Shown here: piece after piece, positions 33,274 to 45,571 of the stretch
Position numbering within the stretch: the first letter of the stretch is position 1
Layout of the letters: each line of letters starts with the position of its first letter
NCBI GenBank assembly: GCA_022559845.1
Contig: CM040118.1
Coordinates: 230,439,224 to 230,503,223, forward strand
Direction: 5' to 3'
Length of the DNA stretch: 64,000 nt
Source: Amorphophallus konjac
Taxonomy: Eukaryota; Streptophyta; Magnoliopsida; Alismatales; Araceae
The notes under the pieces: model-generated
What the model was told of the DNA's origin: nothing
Seen by the model: only the letters and a program-made list of their open reading frames with translations
Database searches by the model: none
Program-made: the position numbers and the translations under genes

Positions 33274-34893
33274 CACACGCGTGTAAGCAGGCTACGGCTA
33301 GTGGAGGGTCACTGAAGGAGTAGACTCTCAAGTCAACGAAAAATAACATTCGCATCCGACGACGTACGGGGACCGTCCCACGTACCAGCACCGCCGCACG
33401 GTGACCACGGTCGGAAAAGAAATGAGGTTGCAAACCACCCGGGGCAACCCTGAGCCTGACGGTCTACCCTAGACGCGTCACAGGCTCTGACGGTCTAAGG
33501 CTGGACCGTCACAGCCATCTGACGGCCCAACACAGGGGCGTCAGGTCCTCGGTGCAAAAATAACTATGACGCGCCTACCCTGGTGCGTCACAGGCCCTGA
33601 CGCACCCAGCCTGGTGCCTCACAGGCTCTGACGCACCCAGCCTGATGCGTCACAAGGCACGAAGGAACAAACTATGACGTGTGCCACTCGGTGCGTCACA
33701 GACTGTAACGGACCAAGTCTGGTGCGTTACAGGGTGGGAATGCGTCCACTCTAACGCACCCACACAAGGGCGTCACAAGGCTATGACGTGCCAGTCCTAG
33801 TGCGTCATAGGCCTTGACCGCCAACGGTCAAAAGCCAACGGTCGAACGTCCCTCACGGTCCAACCCAGGTGCGTCACAGCACCTGTGGCGGTGTATCGTG
33901 GGACCGTCAAAGCCCACAGACTCCAGTTGGATGAAAATAGGATTGTGACGCACCCATCCAGGCGCGTCACATGGTGTGACGGTCACTGGAAGGATCGTTA
34001 GACCCGTCCGAGGGCGATACGGCGTGAAACGTCCAAAAATGTCAACCACGCCCCATGCCTCCATAGGAGAGGGAGAAATCAAAGGGGAAGATCCTTGGGG
34101 ACCCCTAGCATGCTTCTAAGCCATCAAAATGCGAAATCATGGCCTAAAAACATAGATCGGGCGAACTCTCCCAAATTCATGCTTTTGCCCAAACCCGCTC
34201 AAAGACACCCCTCTCGCCTCCCATTCGGCCTACAAAACGCGGGGGATGACGGGATAAGCATAGGGATTCGTCCCCCTACCTCAATGGAGTGAAAGCTCCG
34301 CCGAATCGAGCTCAAATCACGAAGAACGCTTTTGGAAACCCCGCTCCTTCACGCTCCCCACGAACACGGCACGCCCACGAGCTCGCCACGCAGCCGCCCA
34401 CGCAACCGCGCCGTCGCCCCACCGCCGTCTGCAGTCGGAGAGAGGCCCACCGCGATCAAATGGGAGAGAGAGGGGGAGAGGGGGGCGTTCTCACGGTGGG
34501 AGGAAGAAGAAGAAGAAGAAGGGTGGGGAGAGAGAGAAAAAGGGGGGTATTTATAGAAAATCCAGAAATTCTAGAAAATATCAAAAAATCAAAAATTGCA
34601 TTTCCGCAATCATCGGAATGCATCGATTGCAACGGTACCACTCTCGCCTAGGTGAACGACCTGGTTCACCCGCAACGAGGTTCCGAAGGAATTACCAAAA
34701 CACACACCGGGAATCGAAAAATAGACACGGAAAAGGTGTGGAACGCTTCCGGGCCTCCGAAACAACTACGGATCACGCCGATCCGAACACGAAAGATGTC
34801 CGAAACTAAATTTCAGACACAACGGAGAAGGACACTCCGAGAAACCAGATCCGGGACCGACGAAAAAGGATCTAAAAGGTCCGGGATATTACA
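33274..34893 (-). mobile_element. Tekay-type solo LTR T2, right part (LTR 5' end)
   Basis: After the duplicated CACAC, the T2 LTR resumes. On the minus strand it begins TGTAATATCCCGGACC at 34893, matching TGTAACATCCCGGACC at 51905. A TATA box (TATAAATA on the minus strand, 34548-34555) follows. The five bases after it on the plus strand, TTGAG (34894-34898), duplicate 9376-9380. Confidence 0.88.
33450..34010. repeat. Dyad-unit array in LTR T2 (TGACGGTC...GACCGTCA type)
   Basis: About 17 units of 31-33 bp alternate TGACGG/TGACGC half-sites with CGTCA half-sites and an AGGCTC-like spacer, for example from 33456, 33487 and 33519. Half-site sequence and period match the Tat-like element's arrays, although T2 belongs to a different retrotransposon family. 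Confidence 0.8.
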
Positions 34894-35172
34894 TTGAGAG
34901 TACACTCCTTTAGTTTTTTTCCACTAGTAGTAGCCCACCAGTACGCGTGCGCTGGTCTCACCTAGTAGTAGGTGTACGTGCTTACCCTGAGGACGGTTTT
35001 AGACTAGTTTCTGTCAGGCTCCGCGTCTAGTAGCCAGAGTCCAGCTGAGGGGAAAATCGGTCAGAGGGCCAGACCAGGGATGGACGGTCTGTGTATGCAC
35101 ATGTGGTTGGGGGCAGTTGGACCCACGCTGACGGGCGTGACCCCAACTAGTCACTTGTTTATGGTTACTTGT
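34894..35172 (+). mobile_element. Tekay-type LTR T1, segment 2
   Basis: This continues T1 after the T2 insertion and corresponds to about 53260-53525 of the LTR T3 (shared block AGTAGCCCACCAGTACG). It ends CTTGT (35168-35172), the target duplication of the copia element that follows. Confidence 0.85.
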
Positions 35173-36752
35173 TGTAAGGTTTCGCACAGCACCTACGGGT
35201 GACGCAGCGGATAACAAAAATTTCATTTGTCTGATCCCGGTGTTATGGAAAGCTTAATCTGTGCTCTAAGCGGTGTTTCTAAGACCCTAATTACGGGTTG
35301 CGTGTTTCACCTTGCGCGGAACGACGCTATTCGCTAAGCTCGATGCAGAGAAACCGAGCCGCACAATTATACGGCCTCTAGAGCAGATCCACACGGACCC
35401 TTGCGCAGCGACGGTACCTCCCCGGCGTAACTTCCCCCTTCTGGAGAGAGAGAGAGAGCAAGGGGGAGAAAGGGGGGAGGCTAATCCTCCTCTTAAGGCT
35501 TAATGCTTGCTTAAGCTTAAGAGGTTGGAAGGAGAAGCCAAGAGTTAGAATGAACTCACGTAGGTGCCATATATATAGGATTTGGACCCTTTTCTAAAGA
35601 CCTCCAAAGGATCAAAATTGTATATATGACCTTTCCTTTATTATACATATGTATTAAGCCCCATTTACACTCCTTTCAAAAAAGAATTAAAGGGAATTAA
35701 TACATACACTTGTACAATAATATTCCGTCACCCAAGAATCCATTGTGTGTGATCCTCTAGGCCCTTAGTCACTCTAGTTTAAGGCCCATTAACTTCTAAT
35801 TCCCAATTAGAGGTAAATTAAACGTATTCTTCGCTTCTACCAGAGCCGAAGAATAGTTTAATTTATTCCAAACCTTTGATCACGTTGGGTCAAGCAAATT
35901 CGCGTGATCCTAGAGGATGCTGGGTTTAAATCAGCCTATCTGGTACCTGTAAGTCCACAGTTATCGCATCGATATAATCCCTCGCTCCTTCTATGAGTCT
36001 GGTACGATCGAGGGTACGGTATCTGTCAAACCCCATGATCGTGCCATTTGACTATGACCTCCTTAAAGTGTATGACGTCCGTTCTAAACGAACTCACACG
36101 ACCCTGGCCAGGGATTTAACGGAGCGTCAATGTCATGACCCATTAACTATCTGATATATACCCGACAGTGAGCGATCCCCTCTTGACCATTGATGATCTT
36201 CACACGTATCCTGGAGTGGTTAATGACTCGACAACTCATGACTTATGGTTAAAGTCACTTAGCTAAGTAATTAAATCATTCCAGTCCTCGTGTAAGATCC
36301 GATCAATGTCTCAGGTCAAAGGACCAACGATGCTACTGTGACCGTTGGATCTTCAGTTGACATTAGGTATAATCAACCATCTGAAGATCCAATAGCGGAT
36401 CAGTTTAGTGCACATCCTCCAAGGACATATACCTATACATATGTGTTGGTGCCCCGCACCAATGACCATGAGACTGGTCACTGACACATCATGTGTACTG
36501 GTTTAATAGGTAATCAAAGTCCCCGAGTGATTACCCTCCAACCAGAAACAGTTTAAGGTATGTGTTCATGTAAAGTAAGTCTCATGTTCGAGATCTCATC
36601 TCGAGCTGACTTTACAACCACATATCCTAGGGACAACGTAAAGTAACACAATCGCATATTTATACTCAAACACCACTTTATTAATGAACAATATCGTACA
36701 ACTATTGGGCCTACCCGACCCAAAATTGGCCTGTAGCACACCAACACTAACA
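35173..36752 (-). mobile_element. Copia 3' LTR
   Basis: This is the LTR downstream of RNase H in the element's direction. A TATATATA box lies at about 35568-35577 on the minus strand. It matches the 5' LTR along its whole length with small indels, including an extra stretch near 43012 in the other copy. Confidence 0.9.
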
Positions 36753-36766
36753 ATCTCCCACTTGAA

Positions 36767-38530
36767 CTACAGCCAATTGCCCACAACTTTGAGACCCATC
36801 TTATCCCGATGACACTCAAATATAGTCTGTGTCAAAGGCTTAGTCAGTGGATCTGCTATGTTATCTTCTGACGGTACACGCTCTACCATCACATCTCCAC
36901 GATCAACAATCTCCCGAATAAGGTGAGAGCGCTTGAGAATATGCTTTGAGCTTTGGTGAGATCTCGGTTCCTTCGCCTGGGCGATGGCCCCATTATTATC
37001 ACAAAATAATGGGATGGGAGCTGATATCTCGAGAACTACGCCAAGTTCCAAGATGAATTTCTTCATCCAGACGGCTTCCTTAGCAGCTTCAGCTGCAGCA
37101 ATATATTCCGCCTCCGTCGTCGAGTTTGCAGTTGTGTCTTGCTTGGAGCTTCTCCAACTGACTGCCCCTCCATTCAACATGAATACAAATCCAGACATAG
37201 ATTTACAGTCATCTGGATCTGACTGGAAACTAGAATCTGTGTAAGCTCTAAGCTGTAAGCCCTCTCCTCCATAAAGCAGAAAAAGATCCTTAACCCTTCG
37301 CAGGTACTTAAGGATGCCCTTTACTGCCTTCCAGTGCTCTTCGCCTGGATTTGCCTGATATCTACTGACAATGCTCAAAGAATTGACAAATCAGGCCGTG
37401 TACATAGCATTGCATACATGATTGATCCTATCGCCGAAGCATAGGGTACCTTATTCATGTGTGCCACATCCACAGAAGTTTTAGGACTCATCCCTTTGGA
37501 TAGGCAAATTCCATGTCTCATGGGAATGAGACCTCTCTTAGAATTTTCCATCCTAAACCTTTTGAGGATAGTGTCTATATACATGGATTGGGATAATCCT
37601 AGCATCCTTTTAGATCTATCTCGATAGATCCTTATGCCCAGCACATAGGATGCTTCTCCCAAATCCTTCATGGAGAAAGTCTTGGACAACCAAGACTTGG
37701 TTGATGTCAACATCTCTACATCATTCCCAATGAGTAAGATGTCATCAACATAAAGGACCAAGAAGGTCACAGAGCTCCCACTGGCCTTCTTGTAAACACA
37801 GGGTTCATCTTCATTCCGAATGAAGTTGAAAGATTTGACAGCCTCGTCAAATCTTAAGTTCCAGCTTCTAGATGTCTGCTTTAATCTATAAATGGACCTT
37901 TGAAGTTTGCATACCTTATTAGGATGTAGCTTGGAGGTGAATCCTTCAGGCTGTACCATGTACACCTCTTCTGACAGATTTCCATTAAGAAAAGCTGTCT
38001 TCACATCCATTTGCCAGATCTCATAATCCAGGTATGCAGCAATGGCAAGGAGGATTCTGATTGACTTAACCATGGCTACCGGCGAAAACGTCTCGTCATA
38101 GTCAATGCCTTGCCTTTGACGATATCCTTTCGCCACTAGTCTAGCCTTGTATGTGTCAATCTGTCCATCTGCACCGATTTTCCTTTTAAAAATCTATTTT
38201 ACAGCCGATAGGGACCTTCCCTTCAGGTACATCAACTAAGTTCCAAACTTTGTTGGTGTACATGGACTAAATTTCTGAATCCATTGTCTCTTGCCATTTC
38301 TCGGAGTCTACACTACGGATCGCCTGCTGGTACGACTGAGGATCATCATCCTCATCGATACATACCTTAGAGGACCCCTCTGAGACATGTCCAATATATC
38401 TCTCAGATTCTCTCGGTAGTCTACCAGATCTCCGTAGTGTCAGTGTTTCACTTTGAATAGGATCAACCAATACAGTCTCATCTAATGAATTTGTGTCTAT
38501 GGGTTGTGGTTCTTGGACCTCGTCTAATTC
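36767..38530 (-). pseudogene. Copia reverse transcriptase and RNase H, broken
   Basis: On the minus strand a linker segment (38470-38267) leads to RT with KGYRQRQGIDYDETFSPVA (from about 38133), MDVKTAFLNG, and the catalytic YVDDILL (about 37755-37735). A one-base shift near 37375-37380 leads into RNase H with AYTDSSFQSDPDDCKSMSG and STTEAEYIAA, ending near 36767. An additional break lies near 38190-38140. The domain order after integrase is that of Ty1/copia. Confidence 0.9.
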
Positions 38531-38563
38531 TATCTGGCTCCCACTATTTTTCTGGAGTAGATA

Positions 38564-39885
38564 TTATCTTTCCAGAAATACAGCTCTCTTGGCCATTAAG
38601 ACCCTTTGCTTAGAAGGGTGATAGAAATAATATCCAAACGTCTCCTTTGGATATCCCACAAACCTACACTTATCGGTTCTCGACTCAAACTTATCACTCT
38701 CGTTCTTCTTTACATGAGGAGGACACCCCCAAATTTTAATGTGATTAAAATTTGATTTTCTACCCTTCCATATCTCATATGGTATAGAAGGAACTGATTT
38801 ACTTGAGATCCTATTCAATAAATAAGCCGCAGTCTCTAACGCATAGCCCCAGAGAGACAAGGGTAGTCCTGACATAGACATCATGGATCGGACCATGTCT
38901 AACAAGGTCCTGTTTCTCCTTTCGGATACACCATTGTGCTGTGGTGTATACGGTGGAGTCCACTGAGAAACTATTCCATGGTCTTTAAGATAAGAAGTGA
39001 ATTCATGGCTTAAGTATTCACCTCCTCGATCCGATCGAAGAGCCTTAATACTTTTGCATGTCTGTTTCTCTACTTCATTCTTGTATTACTTAAACTTCTC
39101 AAAGGCTTGTGACTTATGTCTCATTAAATACACATAGCCATATCTAGAGAAGTCATCAATAAAAGAAATGAAATGGAGATAACCTCCTTTTGCTTCTATG
39201 GACATGGGTCCACACACATCCGAGTGTATGAGCTCGAGAAGGTCAACAGCCCTCTCACCATGGCCACCAAAGGGAGCCTTGGTCATTTTCCCCATGAGAC
39301 ACGACTCACAGATATCAAATGGCTTGTATTCGAACGAATTCAAATACCCATTTGAGTGTAAGTGAGAGACTCTTTTCTCACATACATGACCAAGTCTGCA
39401 ATGCCTTAGATATGCAGAATTCACTTCATCAGCATTGGAAATTTGCATAACATTAGAACGTGTATCTAATACATAAAGACCATTGACTAATGAACCATTG
39501 GCTATAATCAAACCATTATTCATTATAGAGTACCCAGTGCTATTAAAAGCCAATGTATATCCAATGTTATAGAAGCCAGAGATTGAAATAATATTCTTAA
39601 TAATATTAGGAACATAATAATAGTCATTGAACTCCAGAATGACTCCTGAAGGTAAACTGAGGCGTGAAGTCCCGACAGCTTTGGCAGCAACTAAAGCTCC
39701 ATTGCCCATCCTCAGTTCAATCTCCTTTTTACCTAGTCGCCTTCTATTTGCCAGCACCTGCACAGAATTGCAGATATGAGATGCACATCCAGTATCCAAT
39801 ACCCATGATGTGGATTCCATATATGAAAAATTAAGGTCTATGACAAAAATACCTTCATTTAGAATTACCTTGCAATTCCTTTTCC
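38564..39885 (-). pseudogene. Copia protease and integrase, one in-frame stop
   Basis: The protease motif VLDTGCASHIC stands near 39800. It is followed by the GAG-pre-integrase zinc-binding motif (LRHCRLGH... C-x2-C near 39290) and the integrase core (HSDVCGPM about 39215; SDRGGEYL about 39035; a glutamate in GVSERRN about 38925). A TAA at 39086-39088 interrupts the frame, which continues unshifted to 38564. The C-terminal half has the GYPKETFGYYFYHPS block typical of copia polyproteins. Confidence 0.9.
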
Positions 39886-40676
39886 AATGCCCAGTTTCCC
39901 CGCATCGAAAATATTTATCTTCCTTTTCATTCTTCTTGCCCTTCCCTTTGTCAACTTTGGCGAGTTGCTTACCCGTGGCCTTTTTTTCTTTCCCTTCCCT
40001 TTGTTACTCGTGGTGGATATTTGAGAGGCCTTCCTTTTCTTGTTGGCCCGGCCAACAATCATTACAGACGAAGATGATTTATCTTTCTACATGGTTCCTT
40101 CAGCACTCTTTAACATATTGAGCAGCTCTGGGAGAGTTGCTTCAATCCTGTTCATGTTAAAGTTCATGATGAAGGAAGAAAAGAATCGGACAATGACTGG
40201 AGTATAAGATCAATGCATAGTTCAAGATCCAACTTGAACCCCAATGCATTGAGTCTTTCAATCCACTCCATCATTTTCAGTACATGGGCCTATACTGATG
40301 AACCCTCAGACATCCGTGTCCTGAAAAGCCTTTTGGAGATGTCATACCTCTCAATCCTACCCTCCTCCCCGAAGAGCTGGCGTAGATTGAGAAGTATACT
40401 TCTACAATCAGTCTTTTCGAATTGCCTCTACAGCTCAGGAGCCATAGAGGCCAACATGTAACATTGGACAAGGGAGGAGTCCTCAGACCACTTGGCATAA
40501 GCGAGTAACTCGCCCTCGTCAGCATCAGGAGCTGACTCAGAATGAACCGTGTCCAACACGTACGCAATCTTTTCGGCGGTAAGGACTATGCGTAGATTAC
40601 GCAGTCAATCCGAGTAGTTCGGTCCAGTTAATCTATTTGCATCCAAGATGCCGCGGAGGGGGTTGGACGACGACAT
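39886..40676 (-). pseudogene. Copia gag with defective zinc knuckle
   Basis: The likely ATG is at 40676 on the minus strand (MSSSNPLRGILDANRLTGPN). Stops follow where Trp and Gln codons are expected (for example TGA near 40602, TAG near 40434 and 40292), all consistent with C-to-T or G-to-A changes. Near 39915-39875 the zinc knuckle reads Y-F-R-C-G-E-T-G-H-W-K-R-N-C: the first cysteine of C-x2-C-x4-H-x4-C is replaced by tyrosine. A Lys-rich stretch precedes the knuckle. Confidence 0.8.
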
Positions 40677-42730
40677 TGTAATCTGGATAAGAAATAAAAG
40701 ACAACTTAGCATGTGTTCAAATTCTAACTTAGATGTGGTTTTCTATCTTAGTTAGTTCCACTATTTTTTGATCGAACTATATAACCCTCATTATATAGAA
40801 CGGGAGATCAGCGAGGTCAACCTAGTGGGTCGGAATCCCAACGAGACTGATGTACGACCTTGTGGAAAGCACAACAAGCCATACACCATCTCAAGGGTAG
40901 TCAACAAGCACTTGCATCTAATGCAATATCCGATATTCGGCCTCCAAGAAATCATTCCCTTGTGAAAAGCACAACAAAAGATATTCTCGGTTAGATCTAA
41001 CCATCATTACAACATAGCAATGAGTTCATGACCCGACCCTTGTGGAAAGCACAACAAAGCCGAGTTCAATTCCTCACCCCATTGAGGCCGAGCCTTGGAG
41101 TTTAATCCCGCCCCCAAACTCATGGACCTTGTGGAAAGCACAACAAATCCATGAAATGAAGACGTTCATTCACTCCATAATGATGGAGGGCCACGATGAC
41201 TCCTAGAGCCACGCTTTCCAGATCTAAAATTTAATCGCGAGGGAATTTAATTTTATCTTGATCTCACCCTAGGTGGTAATATAAATATATCCAATATATT
41301 TACCGTACCTAGTAGTTTGCACAAAATAAATGCATCCAATGCAAAAAATAAACGCAAGTGATCATGGACTTCAACCCTAATGTAACTAAGACATCCGGCG
41401 CGCTTCCGAAGCAGCTGGATCGTCCTCGTCGGGTGTGCTCTACGTTTTCAAACTTCGATGCCGCATTAATTATAACTTTTACACGGCACGCAGGTCGGAA
41501 AAATTAAATTACATGTGACTCAAATTCCAGCAGCCCTTAGGGCGAGTACAACAATAGAGGAAGATAGAAGTACATTGGAATTTTAGAGAGAGAAAGGAGA
41601 TTCGCAGACCCCAATTAATTACATTAATCCAAGTCCATGATCACTTGCCAACCTATTCAAATAAAATCAATCAAGGGTTATTTTCTGAAAATAATCCTTA
41701 CTTTTTGAATTTAAAAATGGGATGTGCAAACAAAAATAGGCTAGCTTTGTTTAATTTTTTAAAAATCAAAGCATGATTAACTAAAATTAAACACACAAGC
41801 AGGCCAATACAAGATAAATAAAGTAAAGCACGTAAAGAACCATCATTTTCTACAGGGGCATCTAATTGAGATAATTAATTAAAATTAAAATTAAATTTAA
41901 TTATCTAATAATCAATTTTAAATTCAAAATTTAAACATGTCAATAATTTAAATTTAAATTCAAACTAATTATCCAATAATTTTGTTAGAAAATAAATTTA
42001 AAATAATGTAATTATCCTCAATTAGTAATTTTCTAAAATTTAAAATTTGAATTTAACAATTATCTAATAATTAAAATTCAAATAATTGAATTTTTCACAT
42101 TTAACTTCAATAAAATTTAAAATTTAAATTTTCTAATTATATAATAATTAAAAATTCAAAAACTTAAATTTTACTGAAGTAACTTCAATTATTACCATTT
42201 TATCTCAAGGTAAATAGTAACTATCTCACCTTGATAAATTCAAATTGGTTAAATAAAATTTACCATTCGACATTTACTATTGAGATAACACTATTTAACT
42301 TATGAAATAAAATTCTATTTAATTTACTGTGTATTTCCATATATATATCTAATATATATACTTTATAATTCCTGCACATATAAATTAAAAATAAAAAGGG
42401 TAAATTTTTCTTTTTTTAAAAAAAAACTAATGCCGGCAACCGTGGGCCCGGCCACCCACGCGGGATGCGTGGGCGGTCGCGCCTACGCCCGTGCCCGCAC
42501 GCGGCGCCCTCCGCGTGGCGCCCCGCGCCCGCCCGCCCCCCGCGGGTCAGCGCCCACTCGGGCTTACACAAAATTTTTTTTTAAAAAAAAAATTTTGCTC
42601 CAACGATGCCCATCATCCTGGAAGAACGGGGATGCCCAGCATCCCCTTGTGGCAATAACAATTGAAGATTTAATTACCCCTAAAACATGGTTCTAAACGG
42701 CGATAAAAACACCGACCAGAACGTGAACCT
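40677..42730 (-). other. Copia 5' leader with short dispersed repeats and AT-rich block
   Basis: This untranslated part lies between PBS and gag. A 19-20-base motif, CTTGTGGAAAGCACAACAA on the plus strand, occurs four times (about 40859, 40960, 41040 and 41129). The stretch 41870-42420 is extremely AT-rich with AATTTAAATT-like words, then a GC-rich block follows at 42430-42560. No gene is visible. Confidence 0.65.
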
Positions 42731-42744
42731 GGCTCTGATACCAC
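42731..42744 (-). other. Copia primer binding site (initiator Met tRNA type)
   Basis: On the minus strand GTGGTATCAGAGCC directly follows the 5' LTR end. TGGTATCAGAGC is the usual complement of the plant initiator methionine tRNA 3' end used by many LTR retrotransposons. Confidence 0.88.
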
Positions 42745-44333
42745 TGAAAGGTTTCACACAGCACCTACGGGCGACGCAGCGGATAACAAAAATTTCATTT
42801 GCCCGATCCCGGTGTTATGGAAAGTTTAATCTGTGCTTTAGTCGGTGTTTCTAAGACCCTAATTACGGGTTGCGTGTTTCACCTTGCGCGGAACGACGCT
42901 GTCCGCTAAGCCCGATGCAGAGAAACCGAGCCGCACAACTGTACGGCCTCTAGAGCAGATCCACACGGACCCTTGCGCAGCGACGGTACCTCTCCGGCGC
43001 AACTTCCCCCGACTCTATCACCTTCTGGAGAGAGAGAGAGCAAGGGGGAGAAAGGGGGGAGGCTAATCCTCCTCTTAAGCCTTAATGCTTACTTAAGCTT
43101 AAGAGGTTGGAAGGAGAAGCCAAGAGTTTGAATGAACTCACGTAGGTGCTATATATATAGGATTTGGACCCTTTTCTAAAGACCTCCAAAGGACCAAAAT
43201 TGTATATATGACCTTTCCTTTATTATACATATGTATTAAGCCCCATTTACACTCCTTTCAAAAGGAATTAAAGGAAATTAATACATACACTTGTACAATA
43301 ATATTCCGTCACCTAAGAATCCACTGTGTGTGATCCTCTAGGCCCTTAGTCACTCTAATTTAAGGCCCATTAACTTCTAATTCCCAATTAGAAGTAAATT
43401 AAACGTATTCTTCGCTTCTACCAGAGCCGAAGAATAGTTTAATTTATTCCGAACCTTTGATCACGTTGGGTCAAGCAAATCCGTGTGATCCTAGAGAACG
43501 TCGGGTTTAAACCAGCCTGTCTGGTACCTGTAAGTCCACAGTTACCGCATCGGTATAATCCCTCGCTCCTTCTATGAGTCTGGTACGATCGAGGGTACGG
43601 TATCTGTCAAACCCCATGATCGTGCCATTTGACTATGACCTCCTTAAAGTGTATGACGTCCGTTCTAAACGAACTCACACGACCCTGGCCAGGGATTTAA
43701 CGGAGCGTCAATGTCATGACCCATTAAATGTCTGATATATACCCGACAGTGAGCGATCCCCTCTTGACCATTGATGATGTTCACACGTATCCTGGAGTGG
43801 TTAATGACTCGGCAACTCATGACTTATGGTTAAAGTCACTTACCTAAGTAATTAAACCATTCCAGTCCTCGTGTAAGATCCGATCAATATCTCAGGTCAA
43901 AGGACCAACGATGCTACTGTGACTGTTGGATCTTCAGTTGACATTAGGTATAATCAACCATCTGAAGATCCAATAGCGGAACAATTCAGTGCACATCCTC
44001 CAAGGACATACACCTACACATATGTGTTGGTGCCCCGCACCAATGACCATGAGACTGGTCACTGACACATCATGTGTACTGGTTTAATAGGTAATCAAAG
44101 TCCCAGAGTGATTACCCTCCAACCAGGAACAGTTTAAGGTATGTGTTCACGTAAAGTAAGTCTCATGTTCGAGATCTCATCTCGAGCTGACTTTACAACC
44201 ACAAATCATAGGGACAACGTAAAGTAACACAATCACATATTTGCGCTCAAACACCACTTTATTAATGAATAAGATCGTACAACTATTGGGCCTACCCGAC
44301 CCGAAATTGGCCTGTAGCACACCAACACTAACA
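42745..44333 (-). mobile_element. Copia 5' LTR
   Basis: This is the LTR adjacent to the PBS. It has the same ends as the 3' LTR and a TATA-like stretch at about 43150-43160. CTTGT follows at 44334-44338. Confidence 0.9.
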
Positions 44334-45067
44334 CTTGTACGGTGTCTCAGTTCCCGCTGGGCCGGAGGGAGACACCTGAGGCACGGACTAAGACGTCAGT
44401 GGACGCATTCGGCCTTGCTTCTAGTGGGAGGTACTCCTGTCGAGTTCGGAGTGACAGACTGTCAGTCGTTGCGACTTCGACCTTCGGGTTTCATCGTGTT
44501 GACAGTGGCGTTTCGGTCGTTTCATCGTGGCACGTGTGACGGTTTTCGTGCCGTGAGACCAGTGTTTTGTAGATGGCAGGGCTTCCCTTTCTGAGGTACT
44601 CGCTCTGCTAGCGTAGCGGTTTCTCCGTCTGCGAGATAGGGTTCGAGTGATCCCTACTAAGTCTTGTTCTGAGACTCATTCCCTGCGTATTTTCACCGTG
44701 TTTCAGGCGAGACGCGACTTCAGGGGAGCACATCTGAGGCTCAGCGTGGTTCAGGTGCCCATCGCTAGTGCTAGAAATTAGGGCCGGGGTATGCCCCGTG
44801 TAGCTGTACTTTTCTTTCTTGTCTCTGTACTAGTTGTGAACTACTACTGTTGTTATTTCATTCTTATCTTGTGGACCATGTATCATGTAAAATGTTAATT
44901 TATTTCCTGCTTAATTATATAAACTATTTTATTTCTGTAATTATTTGTGATACTTGTGTAGTCTCCACACCATCCTTTTAACCCTTCCGAGTCTTCGGAC
45001 TCGTGGGTGGCAGTGCGAGTCTCGAGTTATCGGGCCTTCCCGATAATCGGATTCTCGGGTCGTTACA
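44334..45067 (+). mobile_element. Tekay-type LTR T1, segment 3 (LTR 3' end)
   Basis: T1 continues from CTTGT (duplicated by the copia insertion) to the LTR end GGTCGTTACA at 45067. It matches 53519-54257 of T3. No primer binding site follows, so T1 is not a 5' LTR; it is a 3' LTR or a solo LTR. Confidence 0.88.
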
Positions 45068-45571
45068 GGAAATGTTTCCTCCAACTTTCTATCCTGATAG
45101 AGTGTCATGCACCTCACAATAGCAACCTCAACTTAAAGTTGAACCCTAATGCAAGTTCTCACATGGAGATGGCCTTGTTGATACCTATTGGGGGATGATG
45201 CTTTGAAAAACTCCCCACTTATGGATGCATTCGAGTATGACTATGAAATGGGTGTGCCTCTCATCACTGAGTACCCCATCCTTGGGCGTCCTTCTAGTCC
45301 CTCACCCCTCCCTCTAGAAGCTCTGCAAACCCTCAACTTGGAGGCAGGACTTATTGGAAACATGGCATTTGTTCAAACTCACAAGGACATCTATGGATTT
45401 ATCCACTCCTTTGAGGATGTGCAACCACACTTTGCGATGAAAACCCATTGTCACTCTCCTTTGAGGATGTGCAACCACTTTGTGTTGAAAACCCATTGTC
45501 ACTGGACTCATTCAATAGTGGTGTTCTTACTCGTGCCTAGCGCAAGAATTTGAAAAGAAGAAGAAACCTAG
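45068..45571 (+). other. Unassigned fragment with open frame between two LTR elements
   Basis: About 500 bp have an open frame at 45188-45553 with no recognisable domain. A 50-bp direct duplication (CTCCTTTGAGGATGTGCAAC at 45406 and 45456) lies inside it. The frame ends a few bases before the family X element. It may be a fragment of a gene or of another retroelement. Confidence 0.4.

Larger units (their letters stand above)
35173..44333 (-). mobile_element. Ty1/copia element, complete ends (9.16 kb)
   Basis: The two LTRs (35173-36752 and 42745-44333) start TGTTAGTGTTGG on the minus strand and end CCTTACA or CCTTTCA. CTTGT flanks both sides (35168-35172 and 44334-44338). The initiator-Met-tRNA-type PBS stands at 42731-42744 on the minus strand and a PPT at 36753-36762. 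The coding order on the minus strand is gag, protease, integrase, RT, RNase H, which defines Ty1/copia. Many stop codons and frameshifts make it inactive. It sits inside Tekay-type LTR T1, whose sequence continues without loss on both sides. Confidence 0.93.

Noticed and set aside
45188..45553. Open frame as a host gene
   Set aside because: Contains a recent 50-bp duplication, has no domain, and lies between two retroelements; kept only as an unassigned fragment.
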